64,000 bases of DNA from an uncultured Rubrobacteraceae bacterium (GTDB lineage Bacteria > Actinomycetota > Rubrobacteria > Rubrobacterales > Rubrobacteraceae): the NCBI GenBank assembly GCA_902806085.1, contig CADCVH010000051.1, positions 26,738 to 90,737 of the forward strand, written 5' to 3'. This document shows positions 17,084-26,093 of the stretch, one piece after another; position 1 is the stretch's first letter, and each line of letters begins with the position of its first letter. Under the pieces are notes generated by a model. The model searched no databases. It had not been told where the DNA came from and saw only the letters and a list, made by a program, of their open reading frames with translations. The position numbers were made by a program, and so were the translations under genes.

Positions 17084-18070
17084 GTGATGGCAGACAGGGA
17101 GCCCGTGGCCGAACTGGAGCCGCGGTTCAGCAGCGACGGGGCGACCCCGACGTCGTGGACGGAGGGGCGCGAACGCCTCAGGAGGGCGGAGGTGTACTGG
17201 CTTACCACGGTGCGCCCGGGCGGAAGCCCGCACGTTACGCCGCTGTTGGCCGTCTGGCTGGACGGCGCGTTGCACTTCTGCACGGGGCCCGACGAACGCA
17301 AGGCCAGGAACCTGGCTGGCAACCCGCCCTGCGTCCTCACGACCGGGTGCGACGCGCTCGGCGAGGGCCTCGACCTGTTGGTCGAGGGTGAAGCGGTAAG
17401 GTTGACCGACGACCCCGATCTCCGGCGCGTATCGGATGCCTACCTCTCCAAATACGGTGAAGGCTGGCGCTTCGCCGTGCGGGATGGCGCCTTCTACCAC
17501 GGTCCGGGACCCCCGCGGGAGACGGACCCGGGTGCGGCATGGGTCTACGAGGTGGCCCCGAAAAAGGCTTTTGGCTTCGGCAAGGGCGGGACGTTCAGCC
17601 AGACCCGCTGGCGGTTCCAGCGGACGCAGACCCGCGAAATGGAAGGAGAGATATTCATGAAATGGACCCTCGAGGTAGTCGTGGTACCCGTCTCCGACGT
17701 GGAGCGCGCGAAGGCCTTCTACGCCGGGAAGCTCGGCTTCGACCTCGACCACGACACGAAGATCAGCGACGAGTACCACGTCGTGCAACTGACCCCGCCG
17801 GGATCGGGCTGCTCGATCGTCCTGGGGAAGGGCATCGTGGACATGAAGCCCGGCTCCCTCAAGGGCTTGCAACTCGTGGTCAAGGACATCCGCGCGGCGC
17901 GGGCCCAACTCGTCGGGCGGGGGGTGGGGGTTGGTGAGGTCCAGGTGGTCGGCGCCTCTGGCCCTCGCCCTGCCAGCGACGGGGAGGACCTCGACAACGT
18001 CGGGTTCGTCTTCTTCGAAGATCCGGACGGCAACGGCTGGGCCGTGCAGCAGATCTCCGCCCGAGACTAG
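17084..18070 (+). CDS. fusion: PPOX split-barrel protein plus VOC/glyoxalase domain
   Basis: One frame of 328 residues. Residues 1 to about 182 are a split-barrel flavin/F420 protein (YWLTTVRPGGSPHVTPLLAVW, later AWVYEVAPKKAFGFGKGG and the usual end FSQTRWRF). Where relatives stop, this gene has CAG and continues about 9 codons into MKWTLEVVVVPVSDVERAKA, a VOC/glyoxalase domain with ending FVFFEDPDGNGWAVQQI. The VOC part has its own ATG 17657 with GGAAGGAGAG upstream, so it can also be made alone (about 137 residues). A lost stop codon is the simplest origin. Confidence 0.78.
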   Translation: MMADREPVAELEPRFSSDGATPTSWTEGRERLRRAEVYWLTTVRPGGSPHVTPLLAVWLDGALHFCTGPDERKARNLAGNPPCVLTTGCDALGEGLDLLVEGEAVRLTDDPDLRRVSDAYLSKYGEGWRFAVRDGAFYHGPGPPRETDPGAAWVYEVAPKKAFGFGKGGTFSQTRWRFQRTQTREMEGEIFMKWTLEVVVVPVSDVERAKAFYAGKLGFDLDHDTKISDEYHVVQLTPPGSGCSIVLGKGIVDMKPGSLKGLQLVVKDIRAARAQLVGRGVGVGEVQVVGASGPRPASDGEDLDNVGFVFFEDPDGNGWAVQQISARD

Positions 18071-18091
18071 AAAGGCGAGAGGAGAGAGAAC

Positions 18092-18360
18092 GTGGGGAAA
18101 GTGGGTACGGGGTTTTCGACGTCGCTGGACGGCTTCATCGCAGGGCCGAACGGACGTAGGGGTGGTGCCAACGTCGCGCACCAGGCCATAGAGGCAGGGC
18201 TGGCCGACGAGATAGGTATCGACCTGGTCCCCGTCCTGCTCATGGGGGCTTCCGGTTCTTCGACAACCGCGGCGACGGGCAGACCGAACTGGAATCCACG
18301 AAAGTGATAGAGGCCCCCGGGATGACGCATCTTCGGCTCCGCGTCTTGAAGGAGGGCTGA
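18092..18360 (+). pseudogene. DHFR-like protein with internal deletion and frameshift
   Basis: GTG 18092 opens GKVGTGFSTSLDGFIAGPNG, a DHFR-like N-terminus, then jumps directly to GANVAHQAIEAGLADEIGID, which belongs near the C-terminus, so about 100 residues are missing. After VLLMG the frame also shifts: the true ending (GFRFFDNRGDGQTELES, then VIEAPGMTHLRLRVL) is read in another frame up to TGA 18358-18360. Non-functional. Confidence 0.8.
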
Positions 18361-18599
18361 TGGCATGAGCCTGCTTCTGATGTCCCCACGCGTATCCGTT
18401 GGCACGTACGCTATCGGTTCCCACGAACCGAGAAAAGGCCCGGGGTTGGTCTGGTCGTCGATCCAACGTGGAGGGCAATCTCTTGCTGGATCTAAGGTCC
18501 TACCCGAATATCCCACCGATGGGTGAGGGGGGCGGCGCGACGATGACCTATAACTACGCGGGCGCCTGAAAACGCTACCGAAAGAAGGCGAGAAATAGT

Positions 18600-20054
18600 A
18601 TGAGCGAGGGGAATATGATCGACCCCGAACCGAAGGCCCACCGCAAGCGGCGCACGATGGACCGGAGGTGGCTCGCGCTGCTGCTGGTCTGCGCGGCCCA
18701 ACTCATGATCGTGCTCGACGGGACGATCGTGAACGTGGCGCTGCCGGCGATACAGGGCTCCCTCGCGTTCTCCGAGACGGGGCTCTCGTGGGTGGTCAAC
18801 GCCTACCTGCTCACCTTCGGCGGCTTCCTCCTGCTGGGCGGGAGGGCGGGCGACCTGTTCGGCCGCAGGCGCGTGTTCGCCGCGGGCCTCGCCCTCTTCA
18901 CGTTCGCCTCCCTGCTGTGCGGGATCGCCGGAAGCCAGGGGCTGCTCGTGGCCGCCCGCGCGTTGCAGGGGGTCGGCGGGGCGATCATCGCGCCCGCGGC
19001 CCTCTCGATCATCATCACGACCTTCAAGGAGCCCAAGGAGAGGGCGAAGGCGATGGGCATCTGGGGGTTCGTCGTCTCCGGCGGCGCCTCCGCCGGCGTC
19101 CTCCTCGGCGGCGTCCTGACCCAGACGATGGGGTGGCCCTGGATATTCTTCGTAAACCTCCCCGTCGGCCTCGCCGCGCTCGTCCTGTGCCCGCGGCTGC
19201 TGGACCCGGACCCCAAGCCGGACCTCTCCGGCGGTTTCGACCTGCCCGGGGCGTTCCTCGTCACGGCCTCCCTCGTGGCGGCCGTCTACGCCATCGTCGG
19301 GGCGGCAAACAACCCGCCCCCCCTCACCGCCCTGCTCCTCGTGCTCTCCGCGGCACTCATGGCCGGCTTCGCGGTCGTCGAGAGGCGGACGAAGGCGCCG
19401 CTGGTGCCCCCCGGCGTCTTCTCGCGCTCGCGCAACCTCGCCGTGAGCAACGTCATCATGGCGCTCGCCGTCGTGGGGATGGTCGGTTGGTTCTTCTTCA
19501 GCGCCCTCTACCTGCAGAGGGTGCTCGGCTACGACTCCCTGGCCACGGGGCTCGCCTACCTGCCCGCGACCATAGCGCTCGGCGCGATCTCGCAAGGCCC
19601 TTCCGCCAGGGCCGTGAACCGCTTCGGCATCAAGCCGACGATAATCGGGGGACTGGGCCTGATGGCCGCGGGCCTCTTGCTCTTCGCCCGGGCGCCGGTG
19701 GGGGGAGGTTTCCTGGTCGACGTTTTGCCCGGGATGCTCCTCCTCGGGGTGGGGGCGGCGTTCGCGTTCGTGGCCGTGATCCTGGCCTCCACCACGGGCG
19801 TCCCCGAGGACGAGGCGGGGCTCGCCTCGGGCCTGGTGAACACCTCCCAGCAGATGGGCGGGGCCCTGGGCCTCGCCGCGCTCGCAGCCGCCGCAGCCTC
19901 CTACACCGCGCTCATCGCCGGCCCTCAGCCCTCCGTTGCCGCCCTCAACTCCGGCTACCACGCCGCCTTCCTCGCGGGCGCCGGCTGCGCCGTCCTCGGA
20001 GCACTCCTCGCCGCCACGCTGCTCCACCCGCCGAAAGACGTTGGCCCGCAATGA
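18600..20054 (+). CDS. MFS drug exporter of the DHA2 (14-helix) family
   Basis: 484 residues, 14 predicted membrane segments. Typical EmrB/QacA signatures: LLLVCAAQLMIVLDGTIVNVALPAIQ in helix 1, GGRAGDLFGRRRVF in the loop after helix 2 (motif A), and GVGGAIIAPAALSI and PKERAKAMGIWG around helices 4-5. Proton-driven export of hydrophobic compounds is likely. A 797-residue antisense frame overlaps it but is a shadow. The ribosome site (AAGAAGGCGAG) is moderate. No regulator is adjacent. Confidence 0.9.
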   Translation: MSEGNMIDPEPKAHRKRRTMDRRWLALLLVCAAQLMIVLDGTIVNVALPAIQGSLAFSETGLSWVVNAYLLTFGGFLLLGGRAGDLFGRRRVFAAGLALFTFASLLCGIAGSQGLLVAARALQGVGGAIIAPAALSIIITTFKEPKERAKAMGIWGFVVSGGASAGVLLGGVLTQTMGWPWIFFVNLPVGLAALVLCPRLLDPDPKPDLSGGFDLPGAFLVTASLVAAVYAIVGAANNPPPLTALLLVLSAALMAGFAVVERRTKAPLVPPGVFSRSRNLAVSNVIMALAVVGMVGWFFFSALYLQRVLGYDSLATGLAYLPATIALGAISQGPSARAVNRFGIKPTIIGGLGLMAAGLLLFARAPVGGGFLVDVLPGMLLLGVGAAFAFVAVILASTTGVPEDEAGLASGLVNTSQQMGGALGLAALAAAAASYTALIAGPQPSVAALNSGYHAAFLAGAGCAVLGALLAATLLHPPKDVGPQ

Positions 20055-20524
20055 GCCGGCCAGCGGCCCGCGCGCCAAAGCTGGCCGTCGGGTGGGTCCT
20101 CTCCGGTCGTACAGAACGCGCGCCTTACGGCGTCCCGGTTCTCTGACCCGCCGACCATACAAACGGTGAAGTCTACTCTCTGGATTTCCGTAATCGTGGG
20201 CTGGAATGCTCGGCCCCGAGACGTCCCGCGAGGAGCGGGGGGCTCGGTGGCTCTCCGCTGCGGATCTTCGCCAAGATTCCCGGGGGCGGTCGGCGGGCGA
20301 CGTTCTCCGAAGCGAGAACCCGCGGCGACAAAGAGGAGGGAGAGGCAGTGATCCGTGAAGGTGCGAAGGAGCTTGTGGCGCGCTAAGCCGTCGAGCACCA
20401 CAAGCTGGTCGGCCGCGACCTCCACCGCGAGGCCGGATCGCCACCCCGGGCATCCTCGTACCCACTGAAGCATCGGAAGACCGAGGGCCGGGGTTTCGCT
20501 GGCCCGCGCGGTCCCCGGCCGTCT
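20055..20524. other. intergenic segment after the MFS gene
   Basis: About 470 bases with no gene I can support. A short GTG-start frame at about 20349 (12 codons, after AGGAGGGAGAGG) ends at once and may be the head of a lost gene. An interrupted dyad GTTCTCCGAAGCGAGAAC lies near 20302. Confidence 0.4.
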
Positions 20525-20911
20525 CTAGCGTCTCGAGGGGGCCGTGCCCCCGATCAGGCCACCCGCGAGGCCTGAGGTGATGATCACCACGAAGAGCGCC
20601 AGGGACCGTAGGCCGTTGGGCCAGAAGAAGAGCAGGCCCAGCATTCCGGCGACGAGCAGGCCGACCAGAAACCCGTTCATGGCGGCGGCCTCCCGACGCG
20701 CCCCATAGGCAACCCAGACGGCGGCCGGCAGGGTAAGGACCGGCAGGATCCAGGTCGAGAGCCCGCCCGCGAAACCCCCCACGGACCCCCCGGCCGTGGC
20801 CACCGAGTACGCGACGATCAACGTTACGGACACGACGATGCCCACGACGTGGACCGCGACGCTCCCCAGAAGCACCCGTAACCACCTTACGTCCAACGAT
20901 GTAGTCGCCAT
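20525..20911 (-). CDS. hypothetical four-helix membrane protein
   Basis: 128 residues, strongly hydrophobic, with about four membrane segments: LLGSVAVHVVGIVVSVTLIV, WILPVLTLPAAVWVA, FLVGLLVAGMLGLLFFW and LALFVVIITSGLAGGLIGG. GGGAGGCAG precedes ATG 20911. No family recognised. It is the third gene of a run on the minus strand behind the multicopper oxidase and a second small membrane protein. Confidence 0.65.
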   Translation of the reverse strand: MATTSLDVRWLRVLLGSVAVHVVGIVVSVTLIVAYSVATAGGSVGGFAGGLSTWILPVLTLPAAVWVAYGARREAAAMNGFLVGLLVAGMLGLLFFWPNGLRSLALFVVIITSGLAGGLIGGTAPSRR

Positions 20912-20955
20912 CCTCTGCCTCCCTTTCTATACCTTGGATTCCAGAGCCCGGCTCG

Positions 20956-21357
20956 CTACGCGCGGTCGAGCCTCTTTTTCCGGCGCAGGGACCGACCCGG
21001 CCTCATCAGCGAGACCACGAGCGCGACCTCTACAAACGTTGCGGCGGCCCCGAGCCCCTCCACCGGGAGCTTGATCGGCTCGAAGAGCTGGGGGATGCTG
21101 ACCGCGCGCGTAAAGAGCCAGACGAGTACCACGAAGACGTTGAACAGTACCCCGAAACGCGCGGTCCACCGGCCGCCGCCGAAAAGCAGGCTTGCGCCGA
21201 GGAGGCCCTGGCCCACCGCCACCAGAAAGAAAAAGATGCCCGGCACCATCGCCGCCGCGAGCTGGCCCGGCAGGACCCACAGGTGGATCCCCTGCGAGAC
21301 GAACGCCAGCACGGCCGCGAGGCGGCGCGGATTCCGATCGTAAACCTCCGTCCCCAT
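20956..21357 (-). CDS. hypothetical membrane protein next to multicopper oxidase
   Basis: 133 residues with four hydrophobic segments (LAAVLAFVSQGIHLWVLPGQ, MVPGIFFFLVAVGQGLLGAS, VLFNVFVVLVWLFTRAVSI, GAAATFVEVALVVSLMRPG) and a basic tail. The ATG at 21357 almost touches the stop of the oxidase at 21359, so the pair is one transcript. Possibly a helper for the oxidase or for copper or manganese handling; that is a guess from position. Confidence 0.72.
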   Translation of the reverse strand: MGTEVYDRNPRRLAAVLAFVSQGIHLWVLPGQLAAAMVPGIFFFLVAVGQGLLGASLLFGGGRWTARFGVLFNVFVVLVWLFTRAVSIPQLFEPIKLPVEGLGAAATFVEVALVVSLMRPGRSLRRKKRLDRA

Positions 21358-21358
21358 C

Positions 21359-22912
21359 TCAGATCACCTCGAAGTTGGCCATCATCATCATGTCCTCGTG
21401 CTCCAGGTTGTGGCAGTGGAAGACGTACTTGCCCCGCCAACCCTCGAAGCGGGCGGCGACGCGCACGGACCCGCCCTCCAGGCTGACGGTGTCCTTCCAC
21501 CCGGCGTCGTAGGGACCGGGCGGCCCGTCGTCTCGGGAGAGGACCTTGAAGTGGACCAGGTGCATGTGGAAAGGGTGCGAAGGGTCGGCGGAGATCTCCC
21601 AGATCTCGGTCGAGCCGAGGCGTGGCCTCGCGTCGATGCGCCCGGGGTCGAAGACCTCGCCGTTTATGGCGGACATCCCGCCGCCAACGCCCGCGATGAA
21701 CCGGAACCGCCGCGTGACCTCGACGTCGTCGGGGTCGGGGAAGTCCAGGTCGGGCGCGAGCCTCTCCGGTACCGAAGCTTCTTCTTTCTTCCCGCGGGCC
21801 ACGACGAAGCGCATGACGTCCGAGGTGCGTCCCTCGCCACGCAGGTTCCTGAGCGTCACCTTCGTCCCTACGGGGTAGCGGGAGAAGTCCACGACCACGT
21901 CGAAGCGCTCGGCCGGTGCTGCGACGATGCTCGTGTGGGGGATCGGGGCTTCGAGCAGGCCGCCGTCGCTGCCGACCTGGACGAACGGACGGCCGCCCGG
22001 GGGTGGGGGATCTAGCACGAGGTCGTAGGAGCGGGCGTTCGAGGCGTTGAGGATGCGGAAACGGTGCATGGTGTTCGAGACCTCCAGTTGCGGCCACGGG
22101 GCTCCGTTCACGAGGATCGTGTCGCCGAGCATGCCGTTGGCGGCGTGTGCGAGGACCCCGGGTTCTTCTTGCAGGGTGGGATCCAGCGAAGGGTAGTAGA
22201 AGGAGCCGTCCTCCCCGAAGGTGCGGTCGCAGATCATGAGCGGCACGTCCTTCCCGCCCTTCGGTAACGGCAACCCGTCCTCGACCTCGTCGCCCAAGAC
22301 GTACATCCCCGCGAGGCCCCTGTAGACCTGGGGGCCCGTGAAGTCCATGCGGTGGTCGTGGTACCAGAGGGCGGCCGCGCGGTGCTCGTTGGGGTAGCGG
22401 TACTCCCTGTGTCCCCGGTGGCCAGCCCCGCCGGGGGCGTGTCCGCCGTGCGGGTGGGCGGTCTGGGAGCCGCCGGGGCCGTTCGGCAGGATCAGGTCGG
22501 TCGGGTAGCCGTCGCTCCCGGGCGGGGTCTTGCCCCCGTGCAGGTGCACCGAGACGGGCACCGGCAGCTCGTTTGTCTGCCGGATCACGGCCTGGCGGCC
22601 CCGCCTGGCCTCGATGGTGGGCCCGGGGAAGATGCCGTCGTAGCCCCAGACCTCGGTCTTCAGGCCGGGTAGGATCTCCTGCCTCGCCACCCTCTGCGTG
22701 ATCTCGTAGTGGTCGGCGCCGCCGTGGGAGTGGACGGGCCTGGCGACCGGCGGGATCGGCAACGGCACGGTGAACGGCTCCACGCGGGGGCTTCGGACCA
22801 AGGCCGAAGCCCCCAGACGGCCCACCGGAACGGAGAGCGTGCCCAGGGGCAAAGCCAACCCCACCCCGGCCATCGCCCCCATCTTCAAGAGGTGTCTGCG
22901 CGTGATATTCAA
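21359..22912 (-). CDS. multicopper oxidase, Tat-exported
   Basis: About 517 residues from TTG 22912, which has GGAAGG just upstream and starts at NITRRHLLKMGAMAG, a good twin-arginine signal. A start at 23014 is possible but would bury the signal. All four copper motifs are present: HLHGG, WYHDH, HPFHMHLVH and HCHNLEHEDMMMM (ending in the Met ligand of the type-1 site). A His/Gly-rich insertion sits between the first two motifs, and the C-terminus is Met-rich. CotA/bilirubin-oxidase-like enzymes oxidise phenolics, metals or pigments outside the cell with reduction of O2 to water. Confidence 0.9.
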   Translation of the reverse strand: MNITRRHLLKMGAMAGVGLALPLGTLSVPVGRLGASALVRSPRVEPFTVPLPIPPVARPVHSHGGADHYEITQRVARQEILPGLKTEVWGYDGIFPGPTIEARRGRQAVIRQTNELPVPVSVHLHGGKTPPGSDGYPTDLILPNGPGGSQTAHPHGGHAPGGAGHRGHREYRYPNEHRAAALWYHDHRMDFTGPQVYRGLAGMYVLGDEVEDGLPLPKGGKDVPLMICDRTFGEDGSFYYPSLDPTLQEEPGVLAHAANGMLGDTILVNGAPWPQLEVSNTMHRFRILNASNARSYDLVLDPPPPGGRPFVQVGSDGGLLEAPIPHTSIVAAPAERFDVVVDFSRYPVGTKVTLRNLRGEGRTSDVMRFVVARGKKEEASVPERLAPDLDFPDPDDVEVTRRFRFIAGVGGGMSAINGEVFDPGRIDARPRLGSTEIWEISADPSHPFHMHLVHFKVLSRDDGPPGPYDAGWKDTVSLEGGSVRVAARFEGWRGKYVFHCHNLEHEDMMMMANFEVI

Positions 22913-23154
22913 TACCTTCCGCTCCCCGTCGTTCGCCGTCTTGCGGGATTCCCGTAGCCGGGTCTGATCCCGCCCGTCGTGCCGAAGGTACGGCCAAACG
23001 GGGGGTGGCGGCATCGGCCGAAGGATGGGTTCGCTGGTTCAGCGGGTGGTTTATTCGCCTCTTCGGGCGCTTACGGCGGTTTGCGGGGCAGTTTTACCCG
23101 CGGGTCGAGCCACCAGTCGAGCGGCGGAGGGCTGACCGCTGAAAGCTGATGGCC

Positions 23155-23826
23155 CTAAGGCAGCAGCCCGAGCTCCCGCGCCCGCGTGGCGGCCTCGGCG
23201 CGGTTCCTGACCTCGAGCTTGTTGTAGATGTTGTTCACGTGGGACTTGACGGTGCCGACCGCGACGAAGAGGTCGTCGGCGATCTCGGAGTTGGTTCGGC
23301 CCGACGCCAGGAGCGCCAGGACCTCGAGCTCCCGCTCGCTAAGGTCGTCGGGCGGCGGCTTGGGTGTCCCGCCGTCCGGTCGGTTGGCCGGCGTCGGGGA
23401 TGGCGGCAGCCCTCGCGTGTCCTGCCCCGTAAGGACGTAGGTCTGGAGGCCTTCCTCGACCCGGAGTTGCAGGTAGCCTTTGCCCGCCATCCCTTCGAGC
23501 ATCTCCGCCGCCTCGTCGGCGGTCAGGGAGGTGCTTATCGCGGCGGTGACCGGCGTGATCTCGCCGCGCTTCTCCAGGGCGCCGAGGAGCTCCTTCTCTT
23601 TCTCCCTCACATCGGGGACTGCGCGGCGCGAGGCCTCATGCGTGGCTATGGCGCGGTTGATCTGCCACAACAGAAGAACGGGCGCCCCAACCCCGATGCC
23701 GAGCACGCCGATCCACGCGATGCCCACGTCGGCCAGCCCCCTGTCCACGATCATCCCGAGCGAGACGAACAGGAGAAAAACGCACCAGACCGCGACGCCC
23801 ACCACCGCCAGAAACCTAGTCCACAC
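23155..23826 (-). CDS. membrane-anchored LuxR-type response regulator-like protein
   Basis: 223 residues. Two hydrophobic segments come first ([20 protein letters not shown], then [19 protein letters not shown]). A charged region with a second winged-helix-like part follows ([32 protein letters not shown]). After a Pro-rich linker comes a clear LuxR/GerE helix-turn-helix ([20 protein letters not shown], then [17 protein letters not shown]). There is no receiver domain. It therefore looks like a one-component, membrane-tethered DNA-binding protein. Neighbouring targets are unknown. Confidence 0.85.
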   Translation of the reverse strand: MWTRFLAVVGVAVWCVFLLFVSLGMIVDRGLADVGIAWIGVLGIGVGAPVLLLWQINRAIATHEASRRAVPDVREKEKELLGALEKRGEITPVTAAISTSLTADEAAEMLEGMAGKGYLQLRVEEGLQTYVLTGQDTRGLPPSPTPANRPDGGTPKPPPDDLSERELEVLALLASGRTNSEIADDLFVAVGTVKSHVNNIYNKLEVRNRAEAATRARELGLLP

Positions 23827-24137
23827 CCTGCGACCCCTTGCCCGACACTACCCCTCCCTGTCTCCGTTCGCGACGAGACCTGGACCTCACGGGGCCAGGA
23901 TAGCGCGCCGTGTGAATCGAGGCTCGTCTCCGCGATCCTTCGAAGAATACGTACGAAGCAGGGTCAGGATCGTTACCGATGCTCGTCGCAGTCTACGCCG
24001 CGCTTCGGTATTACTCATCACCCGATCCTTTTCGTTCTGACGGCCGGCCAACCGACGCGCTCTCTCCGGCCGGGGCGTGGGATTTCGCGAGCGCGAGGGT
24101 ACGGGCGGTGTTTCGGAGCGTGACCCGGCAAGCGAGT
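23827..24137. other. intergenic segment
   Basis: 311 bases between the LuxR gene and the 3' end of the monooxygenase gene, both on the minus strand. Frames here on both strands are Arg/Ser-rich and motif-free. It should carry the LuxR gene's promoter, but I see no strong -35/-10 pair. Confidence 0.35.
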
Positions 24138-25355
24138 TCAGGCCGTTACCTTCTCGTCCCAGTCTATGTGGTAATCGTGCATCCACGCCAGGGATCCGCC
24201 GCTGGCGACGCGCTTGAGGATAACGGGCAGCATCAGGTCGCGCAGCACCCGGCCCACGGGCCCGGCGGCCTTGCTGTTGCTCGTCCTCGCCCCGTGCGCG
24301 ACTATGCGCTCCACCCGCCCGCGGCGCAGACGCTCGTAGGCGGCGAGGGCTTGCCCGGTGTCCCGCAGATCGCGCAGGCACCTGGCGAGCACGACGGCGT
24401 CCTCGACGGCCATGGAGGCGCCCTGCCCGGAGGAGGGCGACGTGGCGTGCGCCGCGTCCCCGATGACGATCATCGATCCCCTGTGCCACGTCGGGACGGA
24501 GGGGAGATCGTGGGTGGCCCAACCGTCCAGCCTCCCCGGGGTCGCGCGGATGATATCGACGGCCGGCGTGGCGTCCTGGGCAAAGAGCTCCATCAGCATC
24601 TCTCTCCACCGTTCGGTGCCGGTGGCGGCGAGCTCCGCGCTCGTGGGCTCGTCTGCGCGGGGAGGGTTGGCGAACCACCAGACCTCCCCGGAAGGATGGA
24701 CGGCGTAGCCGAAGAACGCGCGTCTGCCGAAGACCATCCGGAACGTTCCCGGTCCGGCCTGGACGCGCACGTCGCGGGCGTACCCGCCGATGTTGAGCAC
24801 GGGGATGTAGCGGGCCCCGGGCGCGGACGGGTCGATGATGCGGCGCGTGCGGGAGTGTATGCCGTCGGCCCCGATCAGCAGATCTCCTTCGGCCTCGGTA
24901 CCGTCCTCGAAACGCGCCACGACCCCGCCGTCCGGCGTGATCTGCGCGTCGAGCAGCCGCTTGCCGTACTCGATGCGGACGCCGCGCCGGACGGCCTCGT
25001 CGCGCAGCGTCCGGTAGAGGTCGGCCCGCTTGAGGGTCTGGCTTACCGTGCCGTCCGGCAGCGTTCCGCCGTTGGGGACCACGCCGAGATGTTTGCCTGT
25101 GCCGCTCTGGATCGCCATGCGCGGCGCGGGGAAGCCTTCGGAGAGCGCGAGGCGGTGCGCGTCGATGGCGCGCAGGGCGTCGATGCCGTTGCTGGCGAGG
25201 GTGAGAAAGGCGCCGGCGTTGTCCGCACCGCCTGCGTGCGCCTCGTAGACGACCGCCCCGATTCCGGCCCGCCGCAGCGCCATCGCGGCCACGGGTCCCG
25301 CGATGCCGCCGCCGACGATGAGTGCTTTGCGCCCTTTCCGCGTCGTGTCGTTCAC
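24138..25355 (-). CDS. FAD-dependent monooxygenase (PHBH-type)
   Basis: 405 residues from GTG 25355. Rossmann motif ALIVGGGIAGPVAAMALRRAG near the N-terminus, the DLLIGADGIHSRTR motif in the middle and the second FAD motif IVIGDAAHATSPSSGQGASMAVEDA near residue 290. This is the flavoprotein hydroxylase family that attacks aromatic rings and polyketides using NAD(P)H and O2. Its start overlaps the stop of the upstream NTF2-like gene (GTGA), so the two form an operon. Confidence 0.88.
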   Translation of the reverse strand: MNDTTRKGRKALIVGGGIAGPVAAMALRRAGIGAVVYEAHAGGADNAGAFLTLASNGIDALRAIDAHRLALSEGFPAPRMAIQSGTGKHLGVVPNGGTLPDGTVSQTLKRADLYRTLRDEAVRRGVRIEYGKRLLDAQITPDGGVVARFEDGTEAEGDLLIGADGIHSRTRRIIDPSAPGARYIPVLNIGGYARDVRVQAGPGTFRMVFGRRAFFGYAVHPSGEVWWFANPPRADEPTSAELAATGTERWREMLMELFAQDATPAVDIIRATPGRLDGWATHDLPSVPTWHRGSMIVIGDAAHATSPSSGQGASMAVEDAVVLARCLRDLRDTGQALAAYERLRRGRVERIVAHGARTSNSKAAGPVGRVLRDLMLPVILKRVASGGSLAWMHDYHIDWDEKVTA

Positions 25356-25864
25356 GCGCCGTCCTCCCCGGGGCCGAAGGCCCTCCACAGGCGGTCCGTA
25401 ATCGCCCAGATCAAGAACCCGCCCATGCCGCGGCCTATGGGCCGGATGCGCGAGTTGTGGAATGCGGCAAAGCTCCATCCGCCCTCCCCGCGCACGGCGA
25501 CCAGAGTCTGGACCGAGTGCCTCTCGGACGAGGGCACGGTCCTGCCACGCATGACGGTGCCGCCGGTCGCGTGGACGAGGGCGACGTCGGGACCAAGGAA
25601 CCTCGTGCTCTCGATCCGGCCCGTGAGCCGCGAGCCTTTGAGGAACTTGTCGAAGAGCCGCTGGTGCGAGGAGGAGATCTCATCCCTCCCCCTGGTGTGC
25701 GACCCGTCGAAGGCCACGTAGTCGGCGTCCTCGGTGAACCGTGAGCCGTAGGCTTCGCCGTCGCCCCCGGCCCAGTCCTCGAGAAGCTTCTCGAAGAGCT
25801 CGCGTATGTCCCGCTCGTCCGCGGGGGTGCTGGTGTACTCGTGGTTATCGCTTCGGACGGTCAT
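25352..25864 (-). CDS. SnoaL/NTF2-like (SgcJ/EcaC family) protein
   Basis: 170 residues. The pattern ADERDIRELFEKLLEDWAGGDGEAYGSRFTEDADYVAFDG with later VALVHATGGTVMRGRT is that of the SgcJ/EcaC (DUF4440) branch of the NTF2-like fold, often found beside oxygenases in polyketide and xenobiotic clusters. Function in such clusters ranges from cyclase to hydrolase; here unknown. First gene of a two-gene operon with the FAD monooxygenase. Confidence 0.82.
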   Translation of the reverse strand: MTVRSDNHEYTSTPADERDIRELFEKLLEDWAGGDGEAYGSRFTEDADYVAFDGSHTRGRDEISSSHQRLFDKFLKGSRLTGRIESTRFLGPDVALVHATGGTVMRGRTVPSSERHSVQTLVAVRGEGGWSFAAFHNSRIRPIGRGMGGFLIWAITDRLWRAFGPGEDGA

Positions 25865-26093
25865 GCGCTCGAAGGCTCCTCTCCATCGGAGTGCGGATCC
25901 TGCGGAGCTTTGCCTGCTATCCTTGGAAGTGGATGCTTCGGGTGGCAGGTTCCGCCCCGCGGAACGTTGTTGCTCGGGGGTTCACGGCCTCCGGCGGGGT
26001 GTGGCAGCACCCTCCCGGGGGTCGCTCGTCTCTCAACTCATGGGCCCCCTCCCTACGCGGAACACGGGGCACCGGGGCAGCCCGGTCCTCTTC

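Noticed and set aside
18492..20885. 797-residue open frame on the minus strand
   Set aside because: It overlaps the MFS gene entirely, is Arg/Gly/Glu-rich low complexity and has no family motif. Long antisense frames are expected at this GC content.
21030..22997. 655-residue frame on the minus strand in another phase
   Set aside because: Shadow of the multicopper oxidase and the small membrane gene; its composition (Arg/Pro/Gly) is that of a shifted frame.
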